Shown: piece by piece, positions 10,248 to 21,362 of the stretch
Layout of the letters: the number at the start of each line of letters is the position of its first letter
How positions within the stretch are numbered: position 1 is the first letter of the stretch
Assembly: GCF_910592395.1 (NCBI RefSeq)
Contig: NC_088319.1
Coordinates: forward strand, 8,372,001 to 8,436,000
Direction of reading: 5' to 3'
Origin: Lineus longissimus
Lineage: Eukaryota; Nemertea; Pilidiophora; Heteronemertea; Lineidae
Length of the DNA: 64,000 nt
Notes under the pieces: model-generated
What the model saw: the letters and a program-made list of their open reading frames with translations, nothing else
The model's database searches: none
Told to the model about the DNA's origin: nothing
Program-made: the position numbers and the translations under genes

Positions 10248-12494
10248 TCTGCTTGCTGCAAGTGTTCACTCTGCTACTTTTCCTGGGGGTGATGCACGTT
10301 GGTGTGTGGTCAGTGTTCGATAACTGTGACCCTTGTAACACTGGTGTGTGAGTGATGGAGGTGATAAGGCTGTTTGTTTTATGAATGCGAGTGTGAATGT
10401 TTCTGTGTTTTTGTATCTTCCTGCTTGTACAGTATGGGTATGGATGTTACATTGACACGTTGTGTGTTCGTGTGCGTTGTGTGATTATCATAACTGAACA
10501 GTCCTGAACGCCTTGTGTCCTCTCACTATTTTTTCCAAGCGAAGTTGCTTGAAGGTCTTTGAGCATGTTGCTCCTATACTGTTCGTTGTAAATATAGGAC
10601 CTACTGCTTCGTTATGTTATTTGGTCAAGCTATATTTCTTAGGCCTACCCACGTTATACCACCACCTGGATTTGTGTACTAGTAAGTGCCTAGTGTGTTC
10701 CTGGATAGCAGGTTGTGCTGATTACTTCAATAAGTTGCATTGGGACTAGTAGCTTTTTCTGAGTAGCCTGACTGGATCGTTACTGGCCAGCTCGCAGGGA
10801 AGGTTATTTGCAACTTGTGGACATTAGAGACAATGTTTAGAGGATTATATACTGGGGAGACTGACCGTTACTGGCCAGCTCTCAGTGAGGATTTCGTTTT
10901 GCTGTGCTAAAAGACACTTGCGGAGGATTCCATATATTCCCTATATGATGTCACGTGAATCGGACACTTTTGTTTTGTTTTCAACTTACTAATAGAGTAA
11001 TTATAGTGGACTGTTTAGAATACCATGATATATTTGATGATACATTTGGACTGAATGAAGTTGTGGAGTGCCTTGTTACATTTTACTACCTCTGGATTTG
11101 AGGGTACGAGAAGTTACATTGCTATTTGGTACTTGGTCATGTTTCCAGTTTGTATCCTATGATACTACCACAGTGTGTAGGAAGTAGGCCTATGGGTCCT
11201 TTTTATGGCCCAGGTGTTGAGACGCTTTACTGTATTGGCAGGCGTGCTCTTCTTTTTGTAGCCTACGCGTATGTAATCTACTCTTAGTCTATCCCTTTTG
11301 AGGATGAGTAACTATAGGGCTCCATTTTGCACTTCAGTTCTTGTGCTTTTAGTCTGGTGGGCTAAGTAATTTTCGCATTATGCACCAAGTGCACGTTTTT
11401 TTGTGTTTTATGTTAACTTGTGTAACTGATTTTTGTGTAAATTTTAGGTTGGTACCGTCTATGACTAGGCATTTTTATCCAACTGTTCTTGTGGTCATAG
11501 ATGTCATAGGGCTAAATTTTGCCTCACCTGAAAGTTGGACTACTCACTAGTTTCATTTAGTCATTGTACCTGTTTGGAATGTAAAATGTGTCTTTGGAGC
11601 ATTATGTGCGATGCCAGAACTGCATACTAGGATGCTTTGTGTCAAGGTGACCAAGTGCGCTGCACTTTTCTCTTGGTTATATTTGTATAGAGAAGTGTTT
11701 TTGACAGCATTTCACTTGCGGAGTTGCAGTACGATTTTGTATTATTAAGACAATAGTAATTTTCTTGACTAGTTTTCATTATGATTCATGTTTGTTCATA
11801 CTGTTTTGATGTGGACAGTCACAGGTTTTTGCCAGCGATTGGCAAAGGTTTACATATTGCAACGGTAGCTTGTTAACTGTTGGGGTTTTTCTTATGATGT
11901 TGTCAGTGGAGTTCTATTCCTAACCTACATTGTACATGTACCTTTTCCCTTCATTTATAATTGGTTATAGCTGATCTCTGTTTGAATGTACAGCAGCTTA
12001 AGCACCTGCTGGGGTGAATGGCTTGTGAATCTCTGTGTGAATGTGTGTGTGATTTGTAATGAGATCTGGTTTAATTTGAGATTTTTGGGTATGGTTTTCC
12101 ATCTTGTCACCATACATGTATGGAGTTTTGTCATTCTAATGATTATGATACTTTTTTGGGGTATTGATGGGGTTGGTGCGGTTGCCGTGCTGGGACAGGC
12201 GTGTGGGATCGTTACTCACATAGTCGGTCCTGTCATTGCACCCATGCTGCTCCATCTATGCCATCACTTGGGACTCCTCTTGATTATTGGAACTCTACCT
12301 GACGATAATTTGGGTGTTTTGGTGTTGTGAGGGTAAGGTTTGGATGTTTCATCCATCATCCTCACTCATTTTTTTGTCACGTTTTGTGACTGGCGACCTT
12401 CATGTATATTATTTTCTGTATTTTGATAGGGTTTTTTGTATTTTGAATGTTTTGGCGTATGGCAGGAGCTATCATACGCTCGGGAGGGGGGTGA
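10248..12494 (+). other. Long 3' internal region of the LTR element
   Basis: About 2.2 kb between integrase and the 3' LTR with no recognised gene. An open frame at 11986-12330 is hydrophobic and sits where an env gene would be. It lacks a signal peptide plus ectodomain layout, Cys pairs or a fusion motif, so I do not call it env. Confidence 0.5.
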
Positions 12495-12697
12495 TGTATG
12501 GTATCACCCTGTATGATCCCCTTCCCGCGCAATCCCGGAGACACCGGACGATAGCGCCGCCACGGCCAGATGCCGAACTTCGCTGTAATGGCTTGATGTA
12601 CACACGTTCGAGTTGATGAGAAACATGGAATAAAAGTGATAGCCAACATCATATCTGAGTCTGATTTATCCCTCCACGTAACGGCAGATATCATTCA
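12495..12697 (+). repeat. 3' LTR
   Basis: Same length and sequence as the 5' LTR apart from about three transitions. It directly follows the purine tract and TGA. Confidence 0.92.
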
Positions 12698-13330
12698 CCA
12701 TACCCTCATCAATCAAGTAGTTGATCTGCTGTGGGAGCGCTTCACAGCAGACCCCAAAAATGGCACACTTCCTCAGTGTAAGAAAATAGATTGGCCCTGG
12801 TTGGTAAGGACTGTACGGGTAGTGGACTTGCTGGGCAAAGTCAAAACTGTAATGCATAGAAATATCCTTGGAGCAAGGTTCACTCGCAGATAGGGTCACT
12901 ATACCAAGCTCTGCTACTGTTTTCTTGGCCTTGTTGGTCATGGCCCGCAAAACATCTCGTTCCTGTTCAACGATCCTGAGGTGCTCCTCCTGCTTCCGTA
13001 ACTTTGCATCCTTCACCCAGTTGGGGAGATTTGCACTACGATATATCTTGTAGTTGTTCAGTTGGCAATCCCCACACAAGTCTGTCATCGGTTTGGTCTT
13101 CACAATGTGAGGTGCAACACTCTTCCATACTGACTTGAAGGCACTCAGTTTGGCAGTTCGATGACCTGTAAGTAATAGATGAAAGTTGACTGTTATTTTT
13201 CGTGAAATAGAGATTTGTTTTCTTCTGAAACTGATGAAATTAGTTTCTAATTCATGTAAAAAACCTGAAATTTAATCTATAATCAGGTTAAAAGTGTCTA
13301 TCAGAAATAAATCTGAGCTTTACAACATAC

Positions 13331-13588
13331 CTAGATCAGTCACAGCCTTGCAGTATTTTCTCCATATCGATACCTTCGTTTCACAGGAGGGTAGTAGCTT
13401 GAGATCTGATCTCTTGAAACCTGGTACGCAGCCTGGGAGGACGAGGGCATACTGTTCAGCAAAGTTGATCAGGAATGTGTTGATTCGCTGGGTATCTTCA
13501 TACGTGAGGGCACGACGATTGAATTTACGACCACCTGCTTTCTTCTCCCTATGGCACATCCCTTTTGTCTTATAACTTGCAATGCAAG
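13331..13588 (-). pseudogene. Exon 2 of DUF7869-like gene
   Basis: Bounded by an acceptor (GCTAACAG) and a GTATGT donor. It encodes CHREKKAGGRKFNRRALTYED, then INTFLINFAEQYALVLPG and a WRKYCKAVTDLG end, the DNA-binding-like N-terminal segment of the family as I recall it. It joins in phase to the exon starting at 13165. Its 5' junction with exon 1 does not match in phase, so a small exon may be lost in the intron now carrying the foldback element. Confidence 0.6.
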
Positions 13589-13606
13589 CTGTTAGCTTGT
13601 TCTGTA

Positions 13607-14425
13607 TGGGCGGTTATTACCGCAAATAAAGACAAACCAAAGCAAAGACACTTGTGTAGCATATCAAGGACACGTAGATTGATACTCCTATGTGTGCCAC
13701 ATCAAAGACATCTGGACCATACACCACATCAAAGATAACGATGCGAAGTCAACAGGCGGCGCCACCGTCTTGGGAAAAGTAAAAACGATTTCGACAACTA
13801 TAGGTTTTTGTTGATAAAAGCGACTATTTTTATTTTTATAATCATTTTTTTCTCGCAGTGAAATTTTTATTAATTGATTCAACTTCAATAAGTTAAATGA
13901 GAAGAAAAATAAATATCTCGACTTGAAAAAAAAATTTAATTTCAAATTTTTCTTGACTTGAAAAAAAATATCTTGACTAGAAAAAAATCATTTCGACTAG
14001 AAAAAAATCATTTCGACTTTTTGAAGCAACGGCTTGCCATAGGAGAGAGGTGGCAAATAACAACAACGTCAACAGGCAGCGTACGGCCGCCAGCAATCTA
14101 CAGTGGCGCCGCCTGTTGACTTCGCATCGTTATCTTTGACGTGGTGTATGGTCCAGATGTCTTTGATGTGGCACACATAGGAGTATCAATCTACGTGTCC
14201 TTGATATGCTACACAAGTGTCTTTGCTTTGGTTTGTCTTTATTTGCGGTAATAACCGCCCAGGAGTATCAATCTACGTGTCCTTGATATGCTACACAAGT
14301 GTCTTTGCTTTGGTTTGTCTTTATTTGCGGTAATAACCGCCCAGGAGTATCAATCTACGTGTCCTTGATATGCTACACAAGTGTCTTTGCTTTGGTTTGT
14401 CTTTATTTGCGGTAATAACCGCCCA
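13607..14425. mobile_element. TA-flanked foldback element with extra terminal units
   Basis: Terminal inverted repeats of about 158 bp (left 13607-13765, right 14103-14260) differ at about one base and start TGGGCGGTTATTACCGC, itself a small hairpin. TA flanks both ends, as for Tc1/mariner-type insertion. The right side carries two extra direct copies of the outer 82 bp (14261-14342 and 14343-14424), so the element has one left end and three right ends. No coding capacity; it is a non-autonomous foldback element or MITE in an intron of the DUF7869-like gene. Confidence 0.88.
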
Positions 14426-14615
14426 TAGTTCTGGCTGATGCTGGAAAAGAAATGAAAGCCATATCAAATCTGATTTCTTATCGCCATCTTCTTCACTAAA
14501 GGTAGGTTCCACTTCTCTGTACTATAAGAAAGATATTCAGATAGCTGGGAAGTTGTATTGAATATTATTTTACAATCAATATCCTGACCCTGATCAGTCA
14601 TGTTATCATACTCAC

Positions 14616-15357
14616 TTGTGCATGAACTTGAAGGCTGAACGGCAGACAGACTTTCCTTCAATCACATACTGGTTGTTCGGTTGCAGGCAATCCTTATCAA
14701 CAGGACCATGTTTGTGGTTGACTCTTTTCTCTGAGTTGTTAAAGTTCACCCTCAGTGTTGCCATCAATACCGGATCTTTTTCAGCCGACGTAAACTCCAT
14801 CATGTTGCGACGGAGTGCAACTATCCAGTGATCGTCAAACTGTTTGATGCACTGTCCTTCTTTGAACTTCTTGCACCCACAACTAAATTTCATAACAGCC
14901 TCAAGATCTGCATCTGTATCATTGAAGGCGGCACGCTCTCGTAAGCCCACAGCATCCTCCATGTCCTCTAGAAGGGGTCCATCATCATCATCATCAGAAT
15001 CTGAACCAGCAGGTGCACCACCATCATCATGAACATTGTCTGCATGCACCAACACGTTGTTTGCTGCATCTTCAACCATTTCCAACAGCTCAGGGTCTAA
15101 CTCTCCAACATTAAATGTTTCAGACAAGTTGTTAGCAACCAATTCATCATCACCAACGCTGTTTTCGTTTGTACCTTCAAGCATTTCAGAGTCTGAATCA
15201 CTATCAGTATCCGCTTTGTCTGACTCCGAATCAGACTCCTCAAGAAAATAATCATTTATCGTCACTAAAACAAAGTCGGCGGCCGAAATGTTCAGCATGT
15301 TATAATCCCGAATATCATTCAAAGCCTAGCAACCTTCTTTTTCTTACTTAGAGCCAT
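14616..15357 (-). pseudogene. Exon 1 of DUF7869-like gene
   Basis: It starts MALSKKKKVA (a basic, nuclear-signal-like start) at 15357, and a frameshift follows within 15 codons. The main frame holds a long acidic region with runs such as ESDSESDKADTDSDSDSE and DSDDDDDGP. Next is the conserved block SCGCKKFKEGQC... FDDHWIVALRRNMMEFTSAE, and the exon ends CRSAFKFMH at a canonical GTGAGT donor. The Cys-rich block plus acidic lead fits the N-terminus of DUF7869-type proteins. Broken at the start, so probably a pseudogene. Confidence 0.6.
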
Positions 15358-15996
15358 TTTGATGGGTAAAAATCGATATTTTTGCGGAAATAGTCACTCA
15401 GTTTCTTGAAACCATGGTCGCCGCCATTGAAGAACCTCGTTTTGAATCGGGATTGGGCCAATCAGCGTGCGTGTTACGAAATGCCTTCGGCTTGGGTGCT
15501 TTGTTGATACTTTGGATAACTTGTATCCAAGGCTCTTATTGGTAGATAGCCGTGAATATTTGAATTCATTATTCCATATTTGGAAAATCGAAGCCAAGAT
15601 CTGCATTTTGATATACGACACGTGATGATAGCGTGGTTGTAAACATTTGTAAAGTTATGCTAAAAGTTGCAATTTTCATTGTTTTCTGCAGTAATTAACC
15701 AATTTGGAACTGTGTACTCTTCATCAAATGCAGGATTTAAGTACTTTAGTGGATGCAAACTAAACTTTTGCTGTGTTGATGTGTAATAATGGTTATTGAA
15801 TGTATAATTTATTCATTAAAAAAATCTGAAAAATTTATTAATATTTTAATACATGATGCCTTTGACTGCTCATTTCGTGGTGTTGGGTCATATATTAGAA
15901 ACGTTCAGAAGATAATATTGGTTTTACCTGAATAATGTCACCTGCTATGGAGATGGCATTGCCTGCTGGGGAAGATGTGACTGTCTTTATTGGTGA
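15358..15996. other. No gene supported
   Basis: AT-rich spacer between the DUF7869-like gene start and the Helitron 3' end. If the gene is live, its promoter would be here; no clear core element is visible. Confidence 0.4.
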
Positions 15997-16009
15997 CTAG
16001 CATGGTACC

Positions 16010-16022
16010 CGTCCTTCGGACG
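16010..16022 (-). terminator. Helitron 3' terminal hairpin
   Basis: CGTCC-GAA-GGACG stem-loop followed 9 nt later by CTAG, the CTRR end; this structure ends rolling-circle transposition. Confidence 0.8.
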
Positions 16023-16075
16023 TTATTGTTGTGAGGCATTTTTGCAGTACACAATACAGTATGGCTTACCTAAGC

Positions 16076-17543
16076 CTAAAGTGCCTCTCTGTAGACAATG
16101 TTTTTTGTTGTTTTTTCGGGAGTGTAGATGAATATGGCACTGGGTTTTCCTACTCGTGATAGAGCGACGTACAACATTCCGTGTGAGAAAACAGAGGTTG
16201 TGAGGTCTAGGTCAATGGTACGGAAGGTTTGACCCTGTGACTTGTTAATTGTCATGGCATAACAAAGACGGACAGGGAACTGAAGTCTTTTGAACTGGAA
16301 GGGTAGATCTGATGTGGATGGTATGAGCGGAATTCTTGGAATGAATGCAGTCTTTCCAGCTGCTGGGCCGTGTAGGATGACGACTTCAATGACATTAGCA
16401 TGGCATGTTCTGATTCGACAGCGGGTTCCGTCAGTTATGTTGGGAGGGTCCAGAGATCTGAGTACCATGATTGGACAGCCTATTTTTAGAGTGAATCTGT
16501 GGGATGGTAGGCCTGGGACTTGCAAGGAATTCAAGAATTCCACTGGGAAGTGAACAGCTTCTTCAGTTGTCTGTGTTGAGTCGAGTGATCTGAAGGTGAT
16601 TTCATCGCCTGGCATCATTTTGAGGATCTGATGCTGAGGGCTGCAACAGTGTCGTTTAGTGGGACGAGAATGGCACGTTCTAATAACCACTGGTTGTCTC
16701 AATATTTGGTTGGCAGGTCGTTAAATATAGCCTGGATGAGGGTGGTCTGGTCAGGTGCTCTCTGAAGTTGGTCTGGTATGGATATGGTGCTTGGAGGTTC
16801 TGCGGTCACGTACGTCCCATTGCCAATGGACATTAGGAGATCAGAGTATACAGTGGCTTGGGAGTCGGCAATGAGGTGGGCTCGTAGGTTTTTCTGCAGG
16901 CGTATGACATGGACTTGTTGCAAGAGGTGTGATCTCTTTAGTGAGGCGTCTATGATGTTGTCTTGCGTCCCATTCTTGACAACTGGTAGTATTTGGCGGA
17001 AGTCGCCACATAATAATGCAGGAATACCACCAAATGGCTGGTGGTTACCTCGAATGTCCTGTAGTGTTCGGTCAATAGCCTCGAAAGCAGCTTTGTGAGT
17101 CATTGGCGCCTCATCCGCAATAAGTGCAGCACAGTTGGTGATGACTTTGGCTAGAGTTGATCATTTTTTGATGGAGCATGTTGGTCTGTCATACATGTGA
17201 ACATCAAGTGGAATTTTGAAGGTGGCATGAAGTGCACGGCCTCCGGTTAGAATGGTAGCTGCAATGCAACTGGAAGCTGTGGCAATGGCGATTTTCCTTT
17301 GTGCGCGAACACATGAAAGGATGAGGTTGACTAAAAAGCTTTTCCCTGTGCCTCCTGACGCATCAAGGAATAGAATACCAGGCTGGGCTTGTCTATTTGA
17401 TCGCAGAATTGGTCAAATATTTGCCTCTGTTCTGTGGTGAGTTTCGGTTGATTTTCGCTCAGGAATGATTGCTGCTCGGAGGGAGAGTACTGAGTGTACC
17501 GGTTGTAGAGAACAGTGTCATAGTTGGTAGTGCTTTCTTCCAC
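16076..17543 (-). pseudogene. Helitron PIF1-family helicase domain
   Basis: Motifs in order on the minus strand: Walker A GGTGKSF (around 17340, reached only by a frameshift from the frame ending at 17331), Walker B DEAPM (around 17110), GDFRQILPV (motif III), KSQGQTF and YVALSRVG (C-terminal helicase motifs). A TGA lies between Walker A and B near 17163, and a frame change falls near 16700. The helicase unwinds DNA during transposition. Length is normal for the domain (about 490 codons), but the breaks make it non-functional. Confidence 0.88.
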
Positions 17544-17594
17544 CTTCAGCCCGTATTTGTGAAGTTGTTGGCCACCGATTTCGAGAACAGTCTG

Positions 17595-19465
17595 TTATAG
17601 GAGGAGTAGGCTGGAGTTGTAGATGTGATGACGTTGTTCCTGAGTGAGGTCGTCTTGATTGTGAGGACGGAGGAGGTCTTCTGAGAGGTTGTCTTTGTGC
17701 TGTTCCCATAGGTTGGATGGGTCTGCTGGTTCACATGAGGTGAGGATGATGGCGAAAAGATGTCTGAGTTGTGAAGGGCTTCCCGATTCATTTGCCTCAG
17801 ATAAAGCGTTGTGAAGGTGATTATCGTCTGCGATCAAGCCGAGGAGGAGGCATGCCTGACGGAAGGTAGAGCAGGTGACTTCACCGACGTCTTTGAGGGC
17901 TTGGAAACTCTGTGGACCTTTCCTTTCATGCAAAAGTAGACGCAGGTAGTAGCATTCTCCTTGATTTGGGGCTATTGTGTACACTCGACCAAGGCATTGG
18001 GCTTTGAAAATTCCGGGATGGTTTTGGGCAGGGGATCCTTGTTTTCGCCGTTTCCACTTTTGGTTCGCCCAAGTGTAGTGCTGAGGTACCTGTTGGTATG
18101 TGAGGGTTCGGGCAAAGGCGTCTTGTTGGCATAAGTTGAAGAATTCAGTCAGCGTGGTTTTTGGTGGTTCACAGTTGGTTAATTCTTCTGCGCTTGTTGA
18201 GTCAGATAAGTAGACAAGTTGTCCATTTTCCAAATGTATCGCTAGTTGGACTGCGGGAGGAAAGTGTTCATGCATGGGAAATCCAAGGAGCCGCCATGCA
18301 GCTTCGGTGCTGCCAACATATCGTGCATGCTGGTATTGGGATATTTCGTCTCTTGGTGTAGGCCCAGTTGTGTTCTCCTGTAAGCTGTATATGGCCTGGT
18401 CATACAGTACATACTTGATGCTCTTGACCGACATGCACAGCTCAACATTCGTATGAGAGTTCATTTGACGTAGGAGGAATGGGTTGTACGTCACTACCCA
18501 CTGGTTGCTGATGACGACCTTTTGCACTGAGCCATCGATGTCCTTCGTCAAGGTAATTGTATGTCCACCATCTTCTTCCATGCGTCTGCGGTACTTGGGA
18601 TAGCCATCATGTCCTGTCATGGTTGTGTCGATGAAGTCCTTTGGAAATGATTTCATGCATTGATTGTCCTTCATGCAGGGACTGAGTCTGTTGAACGGGC
18701 CACACGGGCCATGGACCATGTGGGACTTGACTATCTCATGGAGAAGTGGCATGGCTGTTAGCGATGGTATTTCTGCCGATATGATGAGGTCAATGTTCTC
18801 TGGAGTGATCTTGGAATATGTGCGTGGGGAAGACCTCTTTTCTGGAATTCGATGGAATAAAGCCATGCGCGAGTTGGGCCGAAGCATCCATTTTTCAGCA
18901 AGTGCATGAGCTTTTTTAACTTGGCATGGAAAACGCGTACCACAATGTCTGGTCGATCTGGTGCAGTCTGGTGAGGTAGGAGGTGCTCTATGATCTCGGG
19001 CCATTTGGGGTTGGTTGTGGTGGTAACGAAGAGATCAGGGCGGCCGTATTCCCTAACATACGTGATGGCATCCTGTTGTCTCTGATGCATGTATCTGGGC
19101 CCCCCAGTGAACGTGGCTGGTAGTACAACTCTCTGTCCCATTTGTGCGGGATTGCTGTCGGCTGCAAGTAAGTTGTCGCGCAAATTTGCATACTTATCGG
19201 CACGGAGTATTTTCTGTTCACGACGCAAGAATTGCAGGCGTTCTGTTTCGACTTTACAGTACATGTCCACGATGAACTGCTGGAATAGGCGCTTCGCCTT
19301 GATGATATGATTTGATGGACGGCACACTATGTGGTAAGAGTAATACTGCATTTGAGTTATTTTTTTGCCTTGCGGTGATCTGAGGTAGATGGTGTATCAA
19401 TCGGTACCATATGGAAACAGGAGTGGATACTGTAGCGGATCGTAAGCATCATGAAGTTTATCCAC
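17595..19465 (-). pseudogene. Helitron Rep (HUH endonuclease) domain
   Basis: Conserved blocks include DPLQYPLLFPYG, YREYGRPDLFVT-like FVTTTTNPKWPEI, EFQKRGLPHAHI (the HUH metal-binding His pair), HGPCGPFN, MKDNQCMKSFPKDF and NVELC. The second catalytic region is short: it reads KSIKYVLYDQAIYSL, where the family normally has two Tyr four residues apart followed by a Lys-Gly segment, so the Y2 site appears deleted by about six residues. Frameshifts occur near 19350 and 18900, and a stop at 17595 separates it from the helicase. Confidence 0.85.
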
Positions 19466-20019
19466 GTGTTAACAGTCTCGCTCGACGTTTTTACTTTCAA
19501 CTCAATGTACTCAACGAACTTGGAGAAGTAGTCCACTAGGAACACATATGACACACCATCAATCTCAAACAAGTCAGATCACAACTTTTGCCACGGTCTG
19601 TCAGGAATCTGGTGTACCAGCAATGGTTCTCTGCTCTGCTTGTTTCGAAATTCTACGCACAACGGACAGTAAGCGACTTAGTCCTTGATTTCACCATTCA
19701 TGTTTGGCCAGTACATCACATCACTTGCTCTGCGTTGACATTTCTCTACACCAAGATGACTACTATGAATTTTCTCTCTCATAGCAGCTCGCATTGATTC
19801 TGGAACAATCAGTCTATCTGCTTTCAACAGCAGACCATCATATGTTGCGATTTCCTCACAGAAGTTCCAGTACGGATGCACAGATAGGTCAACCTGATCA
19901 CGACATTCAGGCCAGCCCTGCATAACATACTTCATGAGTTTGATCAATGTTTCATCTTTGGCAGTTTGATCCTTGAACTCAGCTAGTCTGGACTGACTAA
20001 CTGGCAAGTTGCTAATCAC
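19466..20019 (-). pseudogene. Gypsy integrase, truncated
   Basis: A zinc-binding region (SSHLGVEKCQRRASDVMYWP, 19678-20019) is followed, after a frame break, by the first catalytic strand (FEIDGVSYVFLVDYFSKFVE, around 19540). The second and third catalytic acids are absent, because the frame runs into Helitron sequence after SSETVN at about 19468. Confidence 0.85.
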
Positions 20020-20058
20020 ATTTACAACACAGTCATCTTCCTCATCATGCTCTGGTGG

Positions 20059-20532
20059 CTAAGCACGGCTAAGAGCATCTGCAATATGCATGTTCTTTCC
20101 AGGTACACATTTCACACTGATATCATATTTCTGCAGTCTGATCAGCCAACGTTGCATCCTAGGAGGCGCTTGAGCCACTGGTTTTCTCCACAGGGACTCA
20201 AGAGGCTTATGATCACTCTCAACAACGACATTAGCTTTGCCATAAATATAATCGTGAAATTTATGACAGCCCCAGGAGATTGCGAGCATCTCCCGTTCAA
20301 TGTTAGCGTAATTGCGTTCAACAGAGTTCAGTGCGTGTGAAGCATAGGCTACTGGTTTTCCACATTGAAGTACACAAGCACCCAGGCCTTGTAGTGACGC
20401 ATCTACAGACAATGTCACATCCTTCTCAGGATCAAAGTAACTTAACACAGGAGCTACTGTCAGTGCATTCTTTAGATCAAGAAAACATGCCTGGTGACCA
20501 CTATCCCAGTGCCATGCTACATCATTTTTCAA
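20059..20532 (-). pseudogene. Gypsy RNase H domain
   Basis: Open frame with RNase H catalytic positions (LSVDASLQGLGA, REMLAISWGCHKF, VESDHKPL) and the end IADALSRA. It is typical of the K02A2.6/Mag group. Confidence 0.85.
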
Positions 20533-21180
20533 GAGTTCACGTAACGGGTATCATCCATGATTACCTCTACTCCTTCAAGGTTATCAAACATTTGCGATGC
20601 GATTCTCTGCCATACCTCTGGAGCAGATTTTATCCCGAATGGCATTCTCTTAAAGCGAAACCTCCCGAATGGAGTGTTGAAACAAAGTAACTTAGCACTC
20701 ACGTCAGACACTGGAACTTGGTAATACGCTTGTCCTGCGTCCAGGACAGTGAAATATTTAGCGCCCGATAACTTTCCAACGACGCCATCTAGCGATTTCA
20801 TGGGATATTGCTTTATTGAGATCTTTCGGATCGATACATATGTGCAATGAGCCACTGGGCTTTTCAATGACAACCATTGAATTAACCCATTCACTAGGCT
20901 CTTCAACCGGTTCAGTCACACCTTCCATATGCATTTTCCTCAATTGAGCTTTCAAGCGATCATGTAATGCATGAGCTACGTGACGGGGTGCATGCACTAC
21001 AGGCGGTACATTTGGATCAACTTTGATGTCATACGTAGTCGGCAGACAGCCAAGGCCTTTAAACACATCAGAATATTCATCCAGAATACGGTTAGGATCA
21101 TTGGGATCCTTTGACATTGAGTATACGCGCTCAATCAGCTTCATATCTACACAAGATTCTAAACCAAGCACAGGTTTCAC
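20529..21180 (-). pseudogene. Gypsy reverse transcriptase, thumb deleted
   Basis: Two overlapping frames cover fingers and palm (EWVNSMVVIEKPSGSLHICI; YFTVLDAGQAYYQVPV; FGIKSAPEVWQR) up to the active site VIMDDT. The sequence then jumps within five codons to the RNase H segment, so about 110 residues (thumb and connection) are missing. Met replaces the usual Leu/Val in Y-x-D-D-like VIMDD. Confidence 0.85.
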
Positions 21181-21362
21181 TGGAACAAGGCCTTGATGAC
21201 CTGAAACTGTGTAGGGTATGTGCGACCTTTATACGTGATATCTAACACAACCTGACCCATAGGGTGGCAACGTTGCCCGAGATATCCCAACAACTTGGTT
21301 GTTGTTGGCTCAAGTTTAGCAATCCCCAACTCAGAACACATAGATTTGGGAATGCAATTCAC
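21177..21362 (-). pseudogene. Gypsy protease C-terminal part
   Basis: It continues the protease after a TAG that falls two codons behind the active-site motif. Segments NCIPKSMCSELGIAKLEPT and VVLDITYKGRTYPTQFQV match the flap and C-terminal strands of retropepsins. Confidence 0.75.

Larger units (their letters stand above)
9425..12697 (+). mobile_element. Complete small LTR/gypsy element with target duplication
   Basis: Two 203-bp LTRs (9425-9627 and 12495-12697) are identical except for about three transitions. They are flanked by a perfect 5-bp duplication CCATA (9420-9424 and 12698-12702). A TGG-type primer site follows the left LTR, and a purine tract GGGAGGGGGG (12482-12491) precedes the right LTR. 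Only the C-terminal third of integrase is coded (9726-10247). Gag, protease, RT and RNase H are missing, so the element must be mobilised in trans. Low LTR divergence indicates a recent insertion. Confidence 0.92.
9334..13165 (-). pseudogene. Core exon of DUF7869-like gene, split by an LTR element
   Basis: The right part (12698-13165) follows an acceptor (TTACTTACAG) and carries the family's Cys signature and core: KPMTDLCGDCQLNN, LRKQEEHLRIVEQERD, MHYSFDFAQQVHYP, GPIYFLTLRKCAIFGVCCEA, YLIDEGM. The 9425-12697 LTR element sits exactly after the GM codons. The left part (9334-9424) resumes with ASSKGLNAAISM, shows a one-base frameshift, continues HHFLGNYGLGEKHADL and ends at a GTAACA donor. The C-rich and DxxC/GQNK region expected next is not found. 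Function unknown. Confidence 0.65.
15997..19465 (-). mobile_element. Helitron, 5'-truncated, fused to a gypsy element
   Basis: Minus-strand Rep/helicase coding region. Its 3' end is classic: a hairpin CGTCCGAAGGACG (around 16010-16022), a short spacer, CTAG (15997-16000) and then T. The 5' end is missing: the Rep N-terminal frame (HDAYDPLQYPLLFPYG) is joined at about 19465 to the truncated integrase of the neighbouring gypsy element. Helitrons move by rolling-circle replication, so such chimeric joins are expected. The coding region is broken by several frameshifts and stops. Confidence 0.85.

Noticed and set aside
11986-12330. env-like gene in the LTR element
   Set aside because: Hydrophobic and in the right place, but there is no signal peptide with ectodomain, no Cys pattern, no furin-like site and no fusion segment.
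13607-14425. Interpretation as satellite DNA
   Set aside because: The 82-bp copies are only three and are the terminal part of an inverted-repeat element flanked by TA; this is a transposon end and not a satellite array.
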